This document shows, in pieces, positions 6,022 through 13,337 of a stretch of DNA of 14,459 bases. The stretch is from the NCBI GenBank assembly GCA_020741375.1, contig DYZF01000250.1:1-14459 (forward strand), written 5' to 3'. How positions within the stretch are numbered: position 1 is the stretch's first letter; every line of letters begins with the position of its first letter. The notes below the pieces were generated by a model. That model was not told where the DNA came from and searched no databases. It worked only from the letters and a program-made list of their open reading frames with translations. The translations under genes were made by a program, and so were the position numbers. This stretch comes from Tessaracoccus flavescens (GTDB lineage: Bacteria; Actinomycetota; Actinomycetes; Propionibacteriales; Propionibacteriaceae).

Positions 6022-7065
6022 CTAGCTCAGATAGCCGCGCAGCCGCTCGGCTGAGACTGCGCCGTCGTGCCAGCGCCGAGCGAACGCGACTCCGCGCTGA
6101 GCGACCGCGCGCAGTTCATCGCGCCGATCCTGCACGGAGCTGATGACCTCCCGAAGCGTCTCGGGCGTCGCCTCAAGGAACTCCGGAGCCTCCTCCATCA
6201 GCCCAGCGACCTCGGGCGACAGCCGCCCGACGGCGACCCTCCCGGCCGCCAGCGCCTCCACCGCCGCAACCCCGTACGAGCCGAACAACAGCTGGTCGAC
6301 CACCACATCGCAGGTGCGCACCAACTCCCGCAGTGCGCTGTGCGGCATCGACGACGGCGCCACAAACTCGATGACCCCCTGATCGTGCAGGTCTTGGAGC
6401 ACTGGGACGATCAGATGCGTGCCCTTGATCGGCGGGTTCCGTTGGCTGGGCACGTGCACCACCAGCGGGCGTTCCCGCTCGAGCAGAGGAGCGTCGCTCG
6501 CCCACGCGTCAACGTCCACGACCACCGGCAGCCACTCGCCGTTCGGAAGGTCGAACGCCAGATCGGGGGTGGAGTAGAAGACCGGCCACCCCGCCTCGTC
6601 GGCGAAGGCGCGGTTGCGCGCCGTCTGCTCTGTCATCGTCCGTCGCCACGTGTCGTCGCCCGCAGCGAAGTAGGACCACGGGTCGCGGGCCAGGTGCGCT
6701 GCGGGTTCCCGCACATCGGAGCCGTGCGCGATCAGCGCCACCTGCTTGCCGGAGTCTGCTATCGCACGTGCGTCACTGGGGAACGTCGCGTGCCGGTCCC
6801 AGCGGTGGAAAGACTTGAACCCGTCCAAGGCCACATGCGTGACGCCACGAAGAAAACGACGGGTGCGGGCACCGTGAAGCGCCGGGTTACGGAAGGACAG
6901 CTTCGGGATCAACCGATCGATGTCGAAGGAGAATCCGCCGCCGCGCAGCGGAACCCCGCTGAACGACCACGCGTCGATGTCGAGATGGCGCTGAACAGCT
7001 CGCGCCCACGCCGTCGCTTGACCGGCGTAGTTGGACGGGCCGATCGCGAGTTGAGTGGCGGGCAT
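6022..7065 (-). CDS. Glycosyltransferase, GT-B fold (GT4-like)
   Basis: A 347-residue putative cytoplasmic glycosyltransferase for the surface polysaccharide. The C-terminal domain has the donor-binding pattern: VVHVPSQRNPPIKGTHLIVPVLQ, then DQLLFGSYGVAAVEALAAGRVAVG with a Glu at about residue 270 where GT4 enzymes hold the EX7E region. The N-terminal half (LAIGPSNYAGQATAWARAVQ, then VALIAHGSDVREP) fits the acceptor domain. The frame stays open upstream to 7359, but that stretch is antisense to the start of the dehydrogenase gene. ATG at 7065 is preferred because TACGCT lies 7 nt upstream and the product then starts like GT-B enzymes. It diverges from the dehydrogenase operon and stands alone on its strand. 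Sugar and linkage cannot be predicted. Confidence 0.8.
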   Translation of the reverse strand: MPATQLAIGPSNYAGQATAWARAVQRHLDIDAWSFSGVPLRGGGFSFDIDRLIPKLSFRNPALHGARTRRFLRGVTHVALDGFKSFHRWDRHATFPSDARAIADSGKQVALIAHGSDVREPAAHLARDPWSYFAAGDDTWRRTMTEQTARNRAFADEAGWPVFYSTPDLAFDLPNGEWLPVVVDVDAWASDAPLLERERPLVVHVPSQRNPPIKGTHLIVPVLQDLHDQGVIEFVAPSSMPHSALRELVRTCDVVVDQLLFGSYGVAAVEALAAGRVAVGRLSPEVAGLMEEAPEFLEATPETLREVISSVQDRRDELRAVAQRGVAFARRWHDGAVSAERLRGYLS

Positions 7066-7072
7066 GCCGCCC

Positions 7073-7078
7073 AGCGTA
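7073..7078 (-). promoter_or_regulatory. -10 hexamer of the glycosyltransferase gene, leaderless arrangement
   Basis: On the minus strand TACGCT is followed by GGGCGGC and the ATG at 7065, a 7-nt gap. No convincing -35 is visible. It lies 23 nt from the -10 of the divergent dehydrogenase operon. Confidence 0.45.
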
Positions 7079-7101
7079 ACGGGCGCGCAGATAGTTACGA
7101 G

Positions 7102-7146
7102 TAGACTCGGCGACGGCGCAGAGCGCCCCAGATTCTGGTGAGAGGA
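7102..7146 (+). promoter_or_regulatory. -10 and ribosome binding site of the dehydrogenase operon
   Basis: TAGACT (7102-7107) is a good -10 without a recognisable -35. The leader would be about 40 nt and contains a small hairpin, GGCGC/GCGCC around AGA (7115-7127). AGAGGA (7141-7146) lies 7 nt before the GTG at 7154 and fixes that start. Confidence 0.5.
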
Positions 7147-7153
7147 ACAACTC

Positions 7154-8464
7154 GTGAAGATTGCCGTGATCGCGATGGGCAAGATCGGTCTGCCCTTGGC
7201 CGTGCAGTTCGCAGACATGGGCCACGAGGTGGTCGGCGTCGACGTCCAGCAAAGCGTGGTCGACAAGGTCAACTCCGGCATCGAACCGTTCCCGGGTGAG
7301 GCGCACCTGCAGGAGAAGCTGTCCGAGCTTGTCCCCGCCGGCAAGCTTCGCGCCACCACCGATTACTCCGACGCGATCCCCGGCGCCGAGGCCATCGTGA
7401 TCGTCGTGCCGTTGTTCGTCAACGACGAGACGTGGCAGCCCGATTTCGGCTGGATGGAAAGCGCCACTCGCAGCTTCTCGGAGCACCTCGAGCCCGGCAC
7501 CCTCGTTTCGTACGAGACGACGCTTCCCGTCGGCACCACGCGTAATCGCTGGAAGCCGATGATCGAGGAGATCTCCGGGCTGACCGAGGGCAAGGACTTC
7601 CACCTCGTCTTCTCACCCGAGCGTGTGCTCACCGGTCGCGTCTTCGAGGATCTGAAGAAGTACCCCAAGCTCGTCGGCGGCCTGAACCCCGAAGGCACTG
7701 CCAAGGGCGTCGAGTTCTACAAGCAGGTGCTGACGTTCGACGACCGCCCAGACCTTCCCGAGGGCAACGGCGTCTGGGACATGGGCACGGCCGAGGCCGC
7801 TGAAATGGCCAAGCTCGCCGAAACCACCTACCGCGACGTCAACATCGGGTTGGCCAACCAGTTCGGGAAGTTCGCCGCGGCCAACGGCATCGACGTGCAC
7901 AAGGTGATCTCCGCCTCCAACTCGCAGCCATACAGCCACATCCACCGTCCCGGCATCGCCGTCGGCGGCCACTGCATCCCCGTGTACCCGCGCCTCTACC
8001 TCTACACGGACCCGGACGCGACAATCGTGCGCACCGCCCGCGAGGCCAACATGACCATGCCCGAATACTCCATCGGGCTCGCGGAGGGCGCCATCGGCAG
8101 CCTCGAGGGCAAGAAGGTCGTCGTTCTGGGCGCCTCCTACCGCGGCAAGGTGAAGGAGACTGCCTTCTCCGGGGTCTTCCCCACGGTCGAAGGGCTGAAG
8201 GCGCGCGGCGCTGACGTGGCCGTTCATGACCCGATGTTCACCGATGACGAACTCGCCAAGTACGGATTCGACGCCTACCACTTGGGCGATCCGGTCGACG
8301 TCGCGATCCTGCAGGCGGATCACCCCGAGTACAAGGACAACCTCACCCTCGAGGATCTCCCCGGTCTTCAGGTGTTCGTCGATGGTCGCGGCCTCAGCAA
8401 CGCTGATGCGTGGCCCGGCGTCAAGTACTTCCGCCTCGGCGACGGCGCTTCTCGCGATGCGTGA
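7154..8464 (+). CDS. Nucleotide-sugar 6-dehydrogenase (WecC/UDP-HexNAc type)
   Basis: Oxidises the C6 hydroxyl of a UDP-sugar to a carboxylate with two NAD+, giving a uronic acid precursor in the cytoplasm. It has 436 residues, the usual family length. Order: NAD-binding Rossmann domain (MKIAVIAMGKIGLPLA), SYETTLPVGTTR, SPERVLTGRVFEDL, central dimer helix (AEMAKLAETTYRDVNIGLAN), catalytic segment GGHCIPVYP with Cys at 274, then the UDP-binding C-terminal domain (VVVLGASYRGKVKETAFS). SPERVxxGR and GGHCIPV point to the WecC/WbpA group that acts on UDP-HexNAc rather than to UDP-glucose dehydrogenase, where GKCFPKD is usual; this is inference. Two positions deviate: AxGxxG instead of GxGxxG, and Tyr278 where Asp is common. 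It is first in an operon, with an 8-nt overlap into the next gene. Confidence 0.92.
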   Translation: MKIAVIAMGKIGLPLAVQFADMGHEVVGVDVQQSVVDKVNSGIEPFPGEAHLQEKLSELVPAGKLRATTDYSDAIPGAEAIVIVVPLFVNDETWQPDFGWMESATRSFSEHLEPGTLVSYETTLPVGTTRNRWKPMIEEISGLTEGKDFHLVFSPERVLTGRVFEDLKKYPKLVGGLNPEGTAKGVEFYKQVLTFDDRPDLPEGNGVWDMGTAEAAEMAKLAETTYRDVNIGLANQFGKFAAANGIDVHKVISASNSQPYSHIHRPGIAVGGHCIPVYPRLYLYTDPDATIVRTAREANMTMPEYSIGLAEGAIGSLEGKKVVVLGASYRGKVKETAFSGVFPTVEGLKARGADVAVHDPMFTDDELAKYGFDAYHLGDPVDVAILQADHPEYKDNLTLEDLPGLQVFVDGRGLSNADAWPGVKYFRLGDGASRDA

Positions 8465-9089
8465 AGCGGACGACAACGCCCGCGTGATCGACGTCGTGGG
8501 CTACGTGAAGAAGCTTTGGGCCCACAAGCTGGTGTTCCTCATCGCCTTTCTGGTGGTGCTGATCCCGGGCACTGCATGGGTCATGACTCGCCCCGCACAG
8601 TATGACGTGACGCAGACCGTTCTCGTATCGCTCCCCTCCGTGCAGGAAGAGGCTCAGGCAACCCAACAGCAGGCCGCACTCGCCGGCACTGTGGCGAACT
8701 TGGTTCGGATCGCGAAGTTGCCGATGGTCGCTGATCCCGTCATGGCCGCGCATCCAGAGATCGAGACGCTTGAGGAGTACCGCCTCTCGGTCGATGTGGT
8801 GCCCGTGGGGCCGCTCGCTGTTGAGATCAAGGCAACTGGGGATGATCCACAGGCCCTCACCTCACTGATCACCGATGTGGCTCAGAGTTGGGTACAAGTA
8901 GCTCCCGCAACGATCAACCCCGGGGCAGCACATTTGGATCTAGCGCTCAGCGCCATCGGTGAGCCTGTCGTGACGGCGACCGCCAACGGCCGTCTGATCC
9001 GCCTCGTGGCAGTGGGCGCACTCGCGGTCATCGCAGCGACCGTGGCAACTGCGATCGCTGCGGCCCGTCCCAAGCGCGGCGCCGTCTGA
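8457..9089 (+). CDS. Short Wzz/CapA-like chain-length protein
   Basis: A 210-residue membrane protein of the polysaccharide co-polymerase type, which sets polymer length with a Wzy polymerase. It has a short cytoplasmic N-terminus (DNARVIDVVGYVKKLWAHK), a first helix at about 24-43, an extracytoplasmic part that begins like the Wzz domain (AQYDVTQTVLVSLPS), and a second helix at about 180-202 followed by a basic tail (AARPKRGAV). The ATG at 8457 overlaps the dehydrogenase stop (ATGCGTGA), so translation is probably coupled; no ribosome binding site is seen. The frame is open leftward to 8226, but that part is an alternative frame of the dehydrogenase. It is shorter than usual Wzz proteins, with little room for the long helical hairpin, and no Walker kinase domain is fused or adjacent. 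The family call rests on topology and context more than on motifs. Confidence 0.75.
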   Translation: MREADDNARVIDVVGYVKKLWAHKLVFLIAFLVVLIPGTAWVMTRPAQYDVTQTVLVSLPSVQEEAQATQQQAALAGTVANLVRIAKLPMVADPVMAAHPEIETLEEYRLSVDVVPVGPLAVEIKATGDDPQALTSLITDVAQSWVQVAPATINPGAAHLDLALSAIGEPVVTATANGRLIRLVAVGALAVIAATVATAIAAARPKRGAV

Positions 9090-9092
9090 CCC

Positions 9093-10205
9093 ATGGCCCG
9101 CATCGTTCACCTCAGCACTGTTCACCGGACCAGAGACAATCGGATCTACAACAAGGAGTGCAAAGCGCTCCTGGCCGCAGGTCACGAGCTGACTCTGGTG
9201 GTGCGAGCTGAGCGCGACGAGGCGTCTCCCGTGCCGCTTGTGGCGCTACCGACGCCCGCGGGCCGGATTCAGCGCATCCTGTCCACTCAGCGCCGTGCGT
9301 GGCGGGCCGTCTCCGCACTCAACCCACACATCCTCCATATTCACGACCCCGAACTGATTCCCTTCGCGATCGCTTACCGCGCTCTCCACCGGGACACGCG
9401 CATCGTCTACGACGCGCACGAGGATCTCGTGGGCCAAATCGCCACGAAACCATACCTGTCGTCGTGGCAGAGGCCGATCGCCCGTACCGCGGCCGCGCTC
9501 CTGGTGGGCGCCGCTGACCGCTCGTTCGACGCCGTCGTGGCTGCCACCGAGCCGGTGCTGGCAGGCTTCCCGCACGCCCGGCGCAGCACGGTGGTGCGCA
9601 ACTATCCCTGGCTCAGTGACTACGCGGCGAAGCCGCAGCCGGCGCCGGGGCGCGCGGTATACGTCGGCGATCTCACAGAAGAACGCAAGCTCACCTTCAT
9701 GCTGGACGTTATCGACCGCGTCCGAGCCACCGTGCCGCATGCTCATCTGGTCCTTGCCGGCAGGCCCGACAAGCAGGGTGAGGTTGTCCTGAATAAGCGG
9801 GCCGACGGTGACGCCGTCACCTACTTGGGCCTCCTCGATCCGGCCGACGTTCCCTCGGTGGTCGCAACAGGCCAGGTTGGCCTCGTGTTCCTGAAGCCGC
9901 TGCCGAACTACCTCAACTCCTTGCCAACGAAGCTCTTTGAGTACATGGCCAGCGGCATCGCCTACCTCGCCAGCGATTTCCCATTCTGGCGGCAGTCGTT
10001 CGAGCCGCATCACGCCGGCCACTTCACCGACACCGAAGACGTCGGCACCGCAGCTACGGCGCTGGCCGCTCTGCTGACCAACCCGCAGTTGTGCAGCGAA
10101 CTGGGCGCACAGGGCCGCGCGGTCATCGAGGCCGAATTGAACTTCGAACGGGAAGCGGACGCCCTGACTAGGTTGGTCCGTATCCTCGCTCCCGCGGCTG
10201 GTTAG
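9093..10205 (+). CDS. Glycosyltransferase family 4
   Basis: A 370-residue GT-B glycosyltransferase that would add one sugar of the repeat unit at the inner face of the membrane. The N-terminal domain (ARIVHLSTVHRTRDNRIYNKECKAL) has the pattern of GT4 enzymes that start IxHLTxxHxxxDxRI. It continues with HILHIHDPELIPFA and VYDAHEDLVGQI. The C-terminal domain shows VYVGDLTEERKL, then HLVLAGRPDKQGE, and the donor-site segment LPTKLFEYMASG (277-288), where K280 and E283 belong to the conserved GT4 nucleotide-sugar region. ATG at 9093 lies 3 nt after the Wzz-like stop, without a clear ribosome binding site, which fits coupled translation. It is last in its operon and ends 6 nt from the converging operon. 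Confidence 0.9.
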   Translation: MARIVHLSTVHRTRDNRIYNKECKALLAAGHELTLVVRAERDEASPVPLVALPTPAGRIQRILSTQRRAWRAVSALNPHILHIHDPELIPFAIAYRALHRDTRIVYDAHEDLVGQIATKPYLSSWQRPIARTAAALLVGAADRSFDAVVAATEPVLAGFPHARRSTVVRNYPWLSDYAAKPQPAPGRAVYVGDLTEERKLTFMLDVIDRVRATVPHAHLVLAGRPDKQGEVVLNKRADGDAVTYLGLLDPADVPSVVATGQVGLVFLKPLPNYLNSLPTKLFEYMASGIAYLASDFPFWRQSFEPHHAGHFTDTEDVGTAATALAALLTNPQLCSELGAQGRAVIEAELNFEREADALTRLVRILAPAAG

Positions 10206-10220
10206 CCCGGCTCAGCCGCG
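10193..10220. terminator. Hairpin spanning both stop codons of converging operons
   Basis: CGCGGCTG (10193-10200) and CAGCCGCG (10213-10220) are perfect inverted copies around 12 nt. The loop contains the TAG of the plus-strand glycosyltransferase and most of the TGA of the minus-strand one, plus a small inner stem AGC/GCT. A symmetric hairpin at the meeting point can end both transcripts; neither side has a T run. Confidence 0.5.
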
Positions 10221-11426
10221 CAGGACTTCCAGGAAGCGGGCAGCCAGTCCGGGCAGCGAGTGATGCTCGCGGACCCAAGCCACCGTGCGCCGTCCCATGT
10301 CTGCACGCTGCTCGGGCGTCAATGCGACAGCCTCCTCGATCGCACGCGCGATGTCGCTGACGTCGCCGCCCTGCGCCCGCACGGAAGCCCCCGCGTACAC
10401 CAACGGCGAGTGCTCTGAGGCGAACGCATTGATGATCGGCACGCCCGTCAGCATGTAGTCGAAGATCTTGTTGGCCGACACTCCGTACTCGTACAGCGGG
10501 CTGCGCTTCGAGCCGATGTACAGCGCGTCGAGCTGCGAGAGAGCGTCGTGAATCTGCGGCTTGGGCAGGGATCCGTAGAAGATGACGTTGGCACCCAACT
10601 GCTTGGCCTGGTCCTCGAGCTCTGCTCGGTAGAGGCCGTCACCGATCAGCACGGCTGTGATCGGGCGCTGCGTCAGCCGGCCCATCGCCGCGACGAAGTC
10701 GTCCATGGCGTTGGCGTTGGTCATGCCTCCGGCGTAGCCGAGGACGGCGTGCCCCCGCTCCCTCAGGCCGTCGATCAGCGCTCGGTAGTCCGACGGTGCA
10801 GCCTGCGGCTCGGCAGCATCGTCAACCCCGTTGGGGACGGCGATCACAGGAGTATCGATGCCGAGTGAGCGGACGTGCGGTTCGATGTTGGGCAGGATCG
10901 AGACGATGGCGTCGCTGCGTCGATACGCCGACTTCTCGGCTGCGGCCATCGCGAGCATCAGGGGGTGCTTCGGGGAGTGGCCGCCAAGCTCGATGGGTGT
11001 CAACGGCCAGAGGTCGTGCACCTCATGGATGAGGCGAGCGCCGGCGGCCTTGGCGAGCCGCTGCGCGAACCACGTGTCGAACGGGTAGGTGGACGACGAG
11101 ATCACGGCGTCAGGGCGCAGGGTCTCCGCCATGGTGGAGGCAGCGGCCAACCCGCCACCCACGTAGTCCACCCAGCTGAGGATGCGGCCACCACCATTGC
11201 CGTCATATTCACGGGTGCGCAGGAACCTGAACTCCACACCATCGACGTCGTAGGGCCGGCCGGGGGCGGCATCCTGAAAGTTGACCTTCCGGAGGTGGCT
11301 GAACGTGCCCGCAATGATGGTGGTGTGGGCGCCCAACTTGGCCCATTCGACGGCCATTGCGTGGGGCCGGAACTCCATGCCGGCAGTGGGTGAGCCAGCG
11401 TAGTGGTCAAGGTACGCAATGCGCAT
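10212..11426 (-). CDS. Glycosyltransferase family 4, WbuB-like
   Basis: A 404-residue GT-B enzyme similar in layout to WbuB-type transferases, which add N-acetyl-amino-deoxy sugars in O-antigen and capsule synthesis. Visible parts: RIAYLDHYAGSPTAGMEFRP (a variant of the WbuB start), AVEWAKLGAHTTIIAGTFSH, then SSTYPFDTWFAQRLAKAAGA and HEVHDLWPLTPIELGG, AVPNGVD, GYAGGMTNANAMD, and the donor-site segment SANKIFDYMLTGVPII (K320 to M325). GGAGG at 11433-11437 is 6 nt before the ATG at 11426, and the upstream dehydratase stop is 1 nt away. The frame continues upstream to 11555, but only inside the dehydratase gene. Co-transcription with the dehydratase suggests it may transfer the sugar made there (inference). 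Confidence 0.9.
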   Translation of the reverse strand: MRIAYLDHYAGSPTAGMEFRPHAMAVEWAKLGAHTTIIAGTFSHLRKVNFQDAAPGRPYDVDGVEFRFLRTREYDGNGGGRILSWVDYVGGGLAAASTMAETLRPDAVISSSTYPFDTWFAQRLAKAAGARLIHEVHDLWPLTPIELGGHSPKHPLMLAMAAAEKSAYRRSDAIVSILPNIEPHVRSLGIDTPVIAVPNGVDDAAEPQAAPSDYRALIDGLRERGHAVLGYAGGMTNANAMDDFVAAMGRLTQRPITAVLIGDGLYRAELEDQAKQLGANVIFYGSLPKPQIHDALSQLDALYIGSKRSPLYEYGVSANKIFDYMLTGVPIINAFASEHSPLVYAGASVRAQGGDVSDIARAIEEAVALTPEQRADMGRRTVAWVREHHSLPGLAARFLEVLRG

Positions 11427-11427
11427 G

Positions 11428-13281
11428 TTAGGCCTCCGGCCGCTGCAGAACGATCCCGTCGAGGCCCGCCTCGGCTTCCTCCACGGCGCGACGAGCCGCG
11501 TCTGCTGCGTGCTGCTGCTGGGTGAGCGCGGCCATGGATTCGGGGTTGGAACCATCGACGGTGTCCAGCTCGGCCGGGTCCAGCGGTGGCACAGTCACCC
11601 GGTAGACCAACTCATGGCTGGTGCTGGTGCGCTCTTCGTCGTCGGAGAAGAGCACCTCGTGCATCTTCTCGTTGGGCCGAAGGCCCGTAAAGACGATGTC
11701 GATGTCCTTGCCGGAGCGGGCGATGAGGCCCTTGGCGACGTCCAAGATTCGGACGGGCTCACCCATGTCCAGCACCATGACGTCGGCCGGTTCGCCGATG
11801 GCGCCAGCCTGAATCGTCAACTCACAGGCCTCGGGGATCGTCATGAAGTAGCGGGTGATGTCAGGATGGGTGACGGTCAACGGGCCGCCCGCCTCGATCT
11901 GACGTGTGAACGTGTGCAGCATTGATCCGCGGGATCCGAGCACGTTGCCGAAGCGTACCGAGACCCACGTCTTGCCGGTCTTCTGCGCGAAGTGCGCGGT
12001 GAGTTCTTCAGCGAGTCGCTTAGTCTTGCCCAACACGCTCGTTGCGTCTGCTGCCTTGTCGGTGGAGATGTTGACGAATCGATCGACGCCGTACTTCTCG
12101 GCAGCGCGCAACACGTTGAGCGTGCCGAGCGTGTTGGTCTTCCAGCCCTCCAAGGGGTATTGCTCCAGCATGGGCAAGTGCTTGAGAGCGGCAGCATGGA
12201 ACACCACCTCTGGCCGATGCTCGGCGAACACCTTGTCCAACGCTTCAACATCACGGATGTCGCACAGCACCATGTTGGGGGTATCCAGCAGACCCTGATT
12301 GAAGATCGTCAGCTGGGTTCCGTGGAGCCCGGACTCATCTCGGTCGAGCATGACGAGCTCCTTGGGCCCGAAGCGGTGCACTTGGCGGGCCAGCTCCGAT
12401 CCGATCGATCCACCAGCGCCGGTCACCAAAACAACCCGCCCCTGCAGATAGTCGGAGATTTCGCTCAGGTTGGTGTGAATCTGGGCTCGCCCCAGCAGAT
12501 CGGTGACGTCCAACTGGTGCAGGTTCGACAACTGCACCTTGCCCCCGACGATGTCGCGGGTGGGCGGCATCACCAGCACGTTCAAGCCGGCCTCGTCGGC
12601 GACGGCGGAAATGTCTCGCATCAGTGAGCGGTCAGCGGTGGGCAGGGCGACGATGACGGTGGAGACACCGTGACGAGCGGCTTCTGCGGCGAGCTTCTCG
12701 CGTCCGCCCAGAACGCGGGCTCCCGACAGATGAAGGTTGCGCTTGCTGGGGTCGTCGTCGATGAATCCAACGATCTCGAACGGGGCATCGGGGTCGAACT
12801 CGAGGAGTCGGCCCAACTGGGCGCCGGCGTTTCCGGCGCCGTAGACGATGACCGGCTCAGCTTGCTTGGAGCCGGAGTGCCGGGTCACCGTACGGAAAAG
12901 GAAACGGCCAGCGAGCATGATGATGAGCGCGGCGAATGGAACCGTGAAGGTCACCACGCGTGGGTACCCGATGGGCGCGAAGAGCGCGAAGACGATGACG
13001 AGGATCACGCCGATGCCCAGCACTATCAACGCCAGCAGGCCCGCTTCCTCGAAGGAGGCAACACTGTGACGGCCCCGGTACAGCTTGAGGAGGAAACCGA
13101 AGGCGATCTGCATCGCCATGGCGGCCGCGGCGTACTTGAGGACAACCTGGCTGTACTCCTGCGAGAGGTCGAAGTTATAGCGGGCAATCACCAGCGCCAC
13201 CGAGGCGATGGCCCACGCCAGCGCGTCCCACGCGGCAAGCCCTCCGCGTAGCAGCCCAACCCTCGTCCATTGCGAACTCAA
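11428..13281 (-). CDS. Membrane NDP-sugar 4,6-dehydratase (CapD/WbpM type)
   Basis: Converts UDP-GlcNAc (by family) to a 4-keto-6-deoxy intermediate for QuiNAc- or FucNAc-type sugars. The 617 residues hold four N-terminal membrane helices (about 14-36, 50-67, 80-103, 110-130), a first Rossmann domain beginning VIVYGAGNAGAQLGRLL, and the catalytic SDR domain with TGAGGSIG at 287-294. The catalytic stretch STDKAADATSVLGKTK (406-421) keeps Lys421, but Leu417 holds the place of the SDR tyrosine; WbpM/PglF-type enzymes have Met there. The end FTGLRPNEKMHEVLFSDDE is typical of the family, followed by an Ala/Glu-rich tail. TTG at 13281 is chosen because AGGAGG (13286-13291) precedes it; ATG at 13296 would add five residues without a ribosome binding site, and TTG at 13308 lies upstream of the likely transcription start. 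First gene of a two-gene operon. Confidence 0.92.
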   Translation of the reverse strand: MSSQWTRVGLLRGGLAAWDALAWAIASVALVIARYNFDLSQEYSQVVLKYAAAAMAMQIAFGFLLKLYRGRHSVASFEEAGLLALIVLGIGVILVIVFALFAPIGYPRVVTFTVPFAALIIMLAGRFLFRTVTRHSGSKQAEPVIVYGAGNAGAQLGRLLEFDPDAPFEIVGFIDDDPSKRNLHLSGARVLGGREKLAAEAARHGVSTVIVALPTADRSLMRDISAVADEAGLNVLVMPPTRDIVGGKVQLSNLHQLDVTDLLGRAQIHTNLSEISDYLQGRVVLVTGAGGSIGSELARQVHRFGPKELVMLDRDESGLHGTQLTIFNQGLLDTPNMVLCDIRDVEALDKVFAEHRPEVVFHAAALKHLPMLEQYPLEGWKTNTLGTLNVLRAAEKYGVDRFVNISTDKAADATSVLGKTKRLAEELTAHFAQKTGKTWVSVRFGNVLGSRGSMLHTFTRQIEAGGPLTVTHPDITRYFMTIPEACELTIQAGAIGEPADVMVLDMGEPVRILDVAKGLIARSGKDIDIVFTGLRPNEKMHEVLFSDDEERTSTSHELVYRVTVPPLDPAELDTVDGSNPESMAALTQQQHAADAARRAVEEAEAGLDGIVLQRPEA

Positions 13282-13285
13282 CGTT

Positions 13286-13315
13286 CCTCCTCGCATGCCA
13301 AACAGCAAGAGTCTA
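13286..13315 (-). promoter_or_regulatory. Promoter -10 and ribosome binding site of the dehydratase operon
   Basis: On the minus strand TAGACT (13310-13315) predicts a transcription start near 13303. AGGAGG (13286-13291) then lies 4 nt before TTG at 13281; the overlapping upstream GAGG gives a 7-nt spacing. No consensus -35 is seen. Confidence 0.5.
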
Positions 13316-13324
13316 ACTGTCCGG

Positions 13325-13330
13325 TAGATT
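13325..13330 (+). promoter_or_regulatory. -10 hexamer of the polymerase-like gene, leaderless arrangement
   Basis: TAGATT is followed by CGCCGTC and the GTG at 13338, a 7-nt gap. The two divergent -10 hexamers (13310-13315 and 13325-13330) are only 9 bp apart. Confidence 0.5.
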
Positions 13331-13337
13331 CGCCGTC

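Noticed and set aside
6067..7104. Plus-strand frame of 345 codons opposite the glycosyltransferase
   Set aside because: Rich in Arg, Pro and His without a domain; the minus-strand frame has the GT-B donor-site pattern.
7115..7127. Riboswitch or attenuator in the dehydrogenase leader
   Set aside because: Only a 5-bp hairpin in a leader of about 40 nt; too small for a known riboswitch and without an alternative pairing partner that I can see.
7066..7359. Upstream extension of the glycosyltransferase that ends at 6022
   Set aside because: The extension is antisense to the first 200 bases of the dehydrogenase and has no family similarity; ATG at 7065 fits the fold and the -10 spacing.
8226..8456. 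N-terminal extension of the Wzz-like protein
   Set aside because: Lies wholly in another frame of the dehydrogenase; Ser/Thr/Arg-rich composition changes sharply at the ATG at 8457.
7613..8476. Minus-strand frame opposite the dehydrogenase
   Set aside because: Val/Gly/Asp-rich antisense shadow of a well-conserved coding sequence.
11427..11555. N-terminal extension of the WbuB-like glycosyltransferase
   Set aside because: It overlaps the dehydratase C-terminus in another frame; GGAGG fixes the ATG at 11426.
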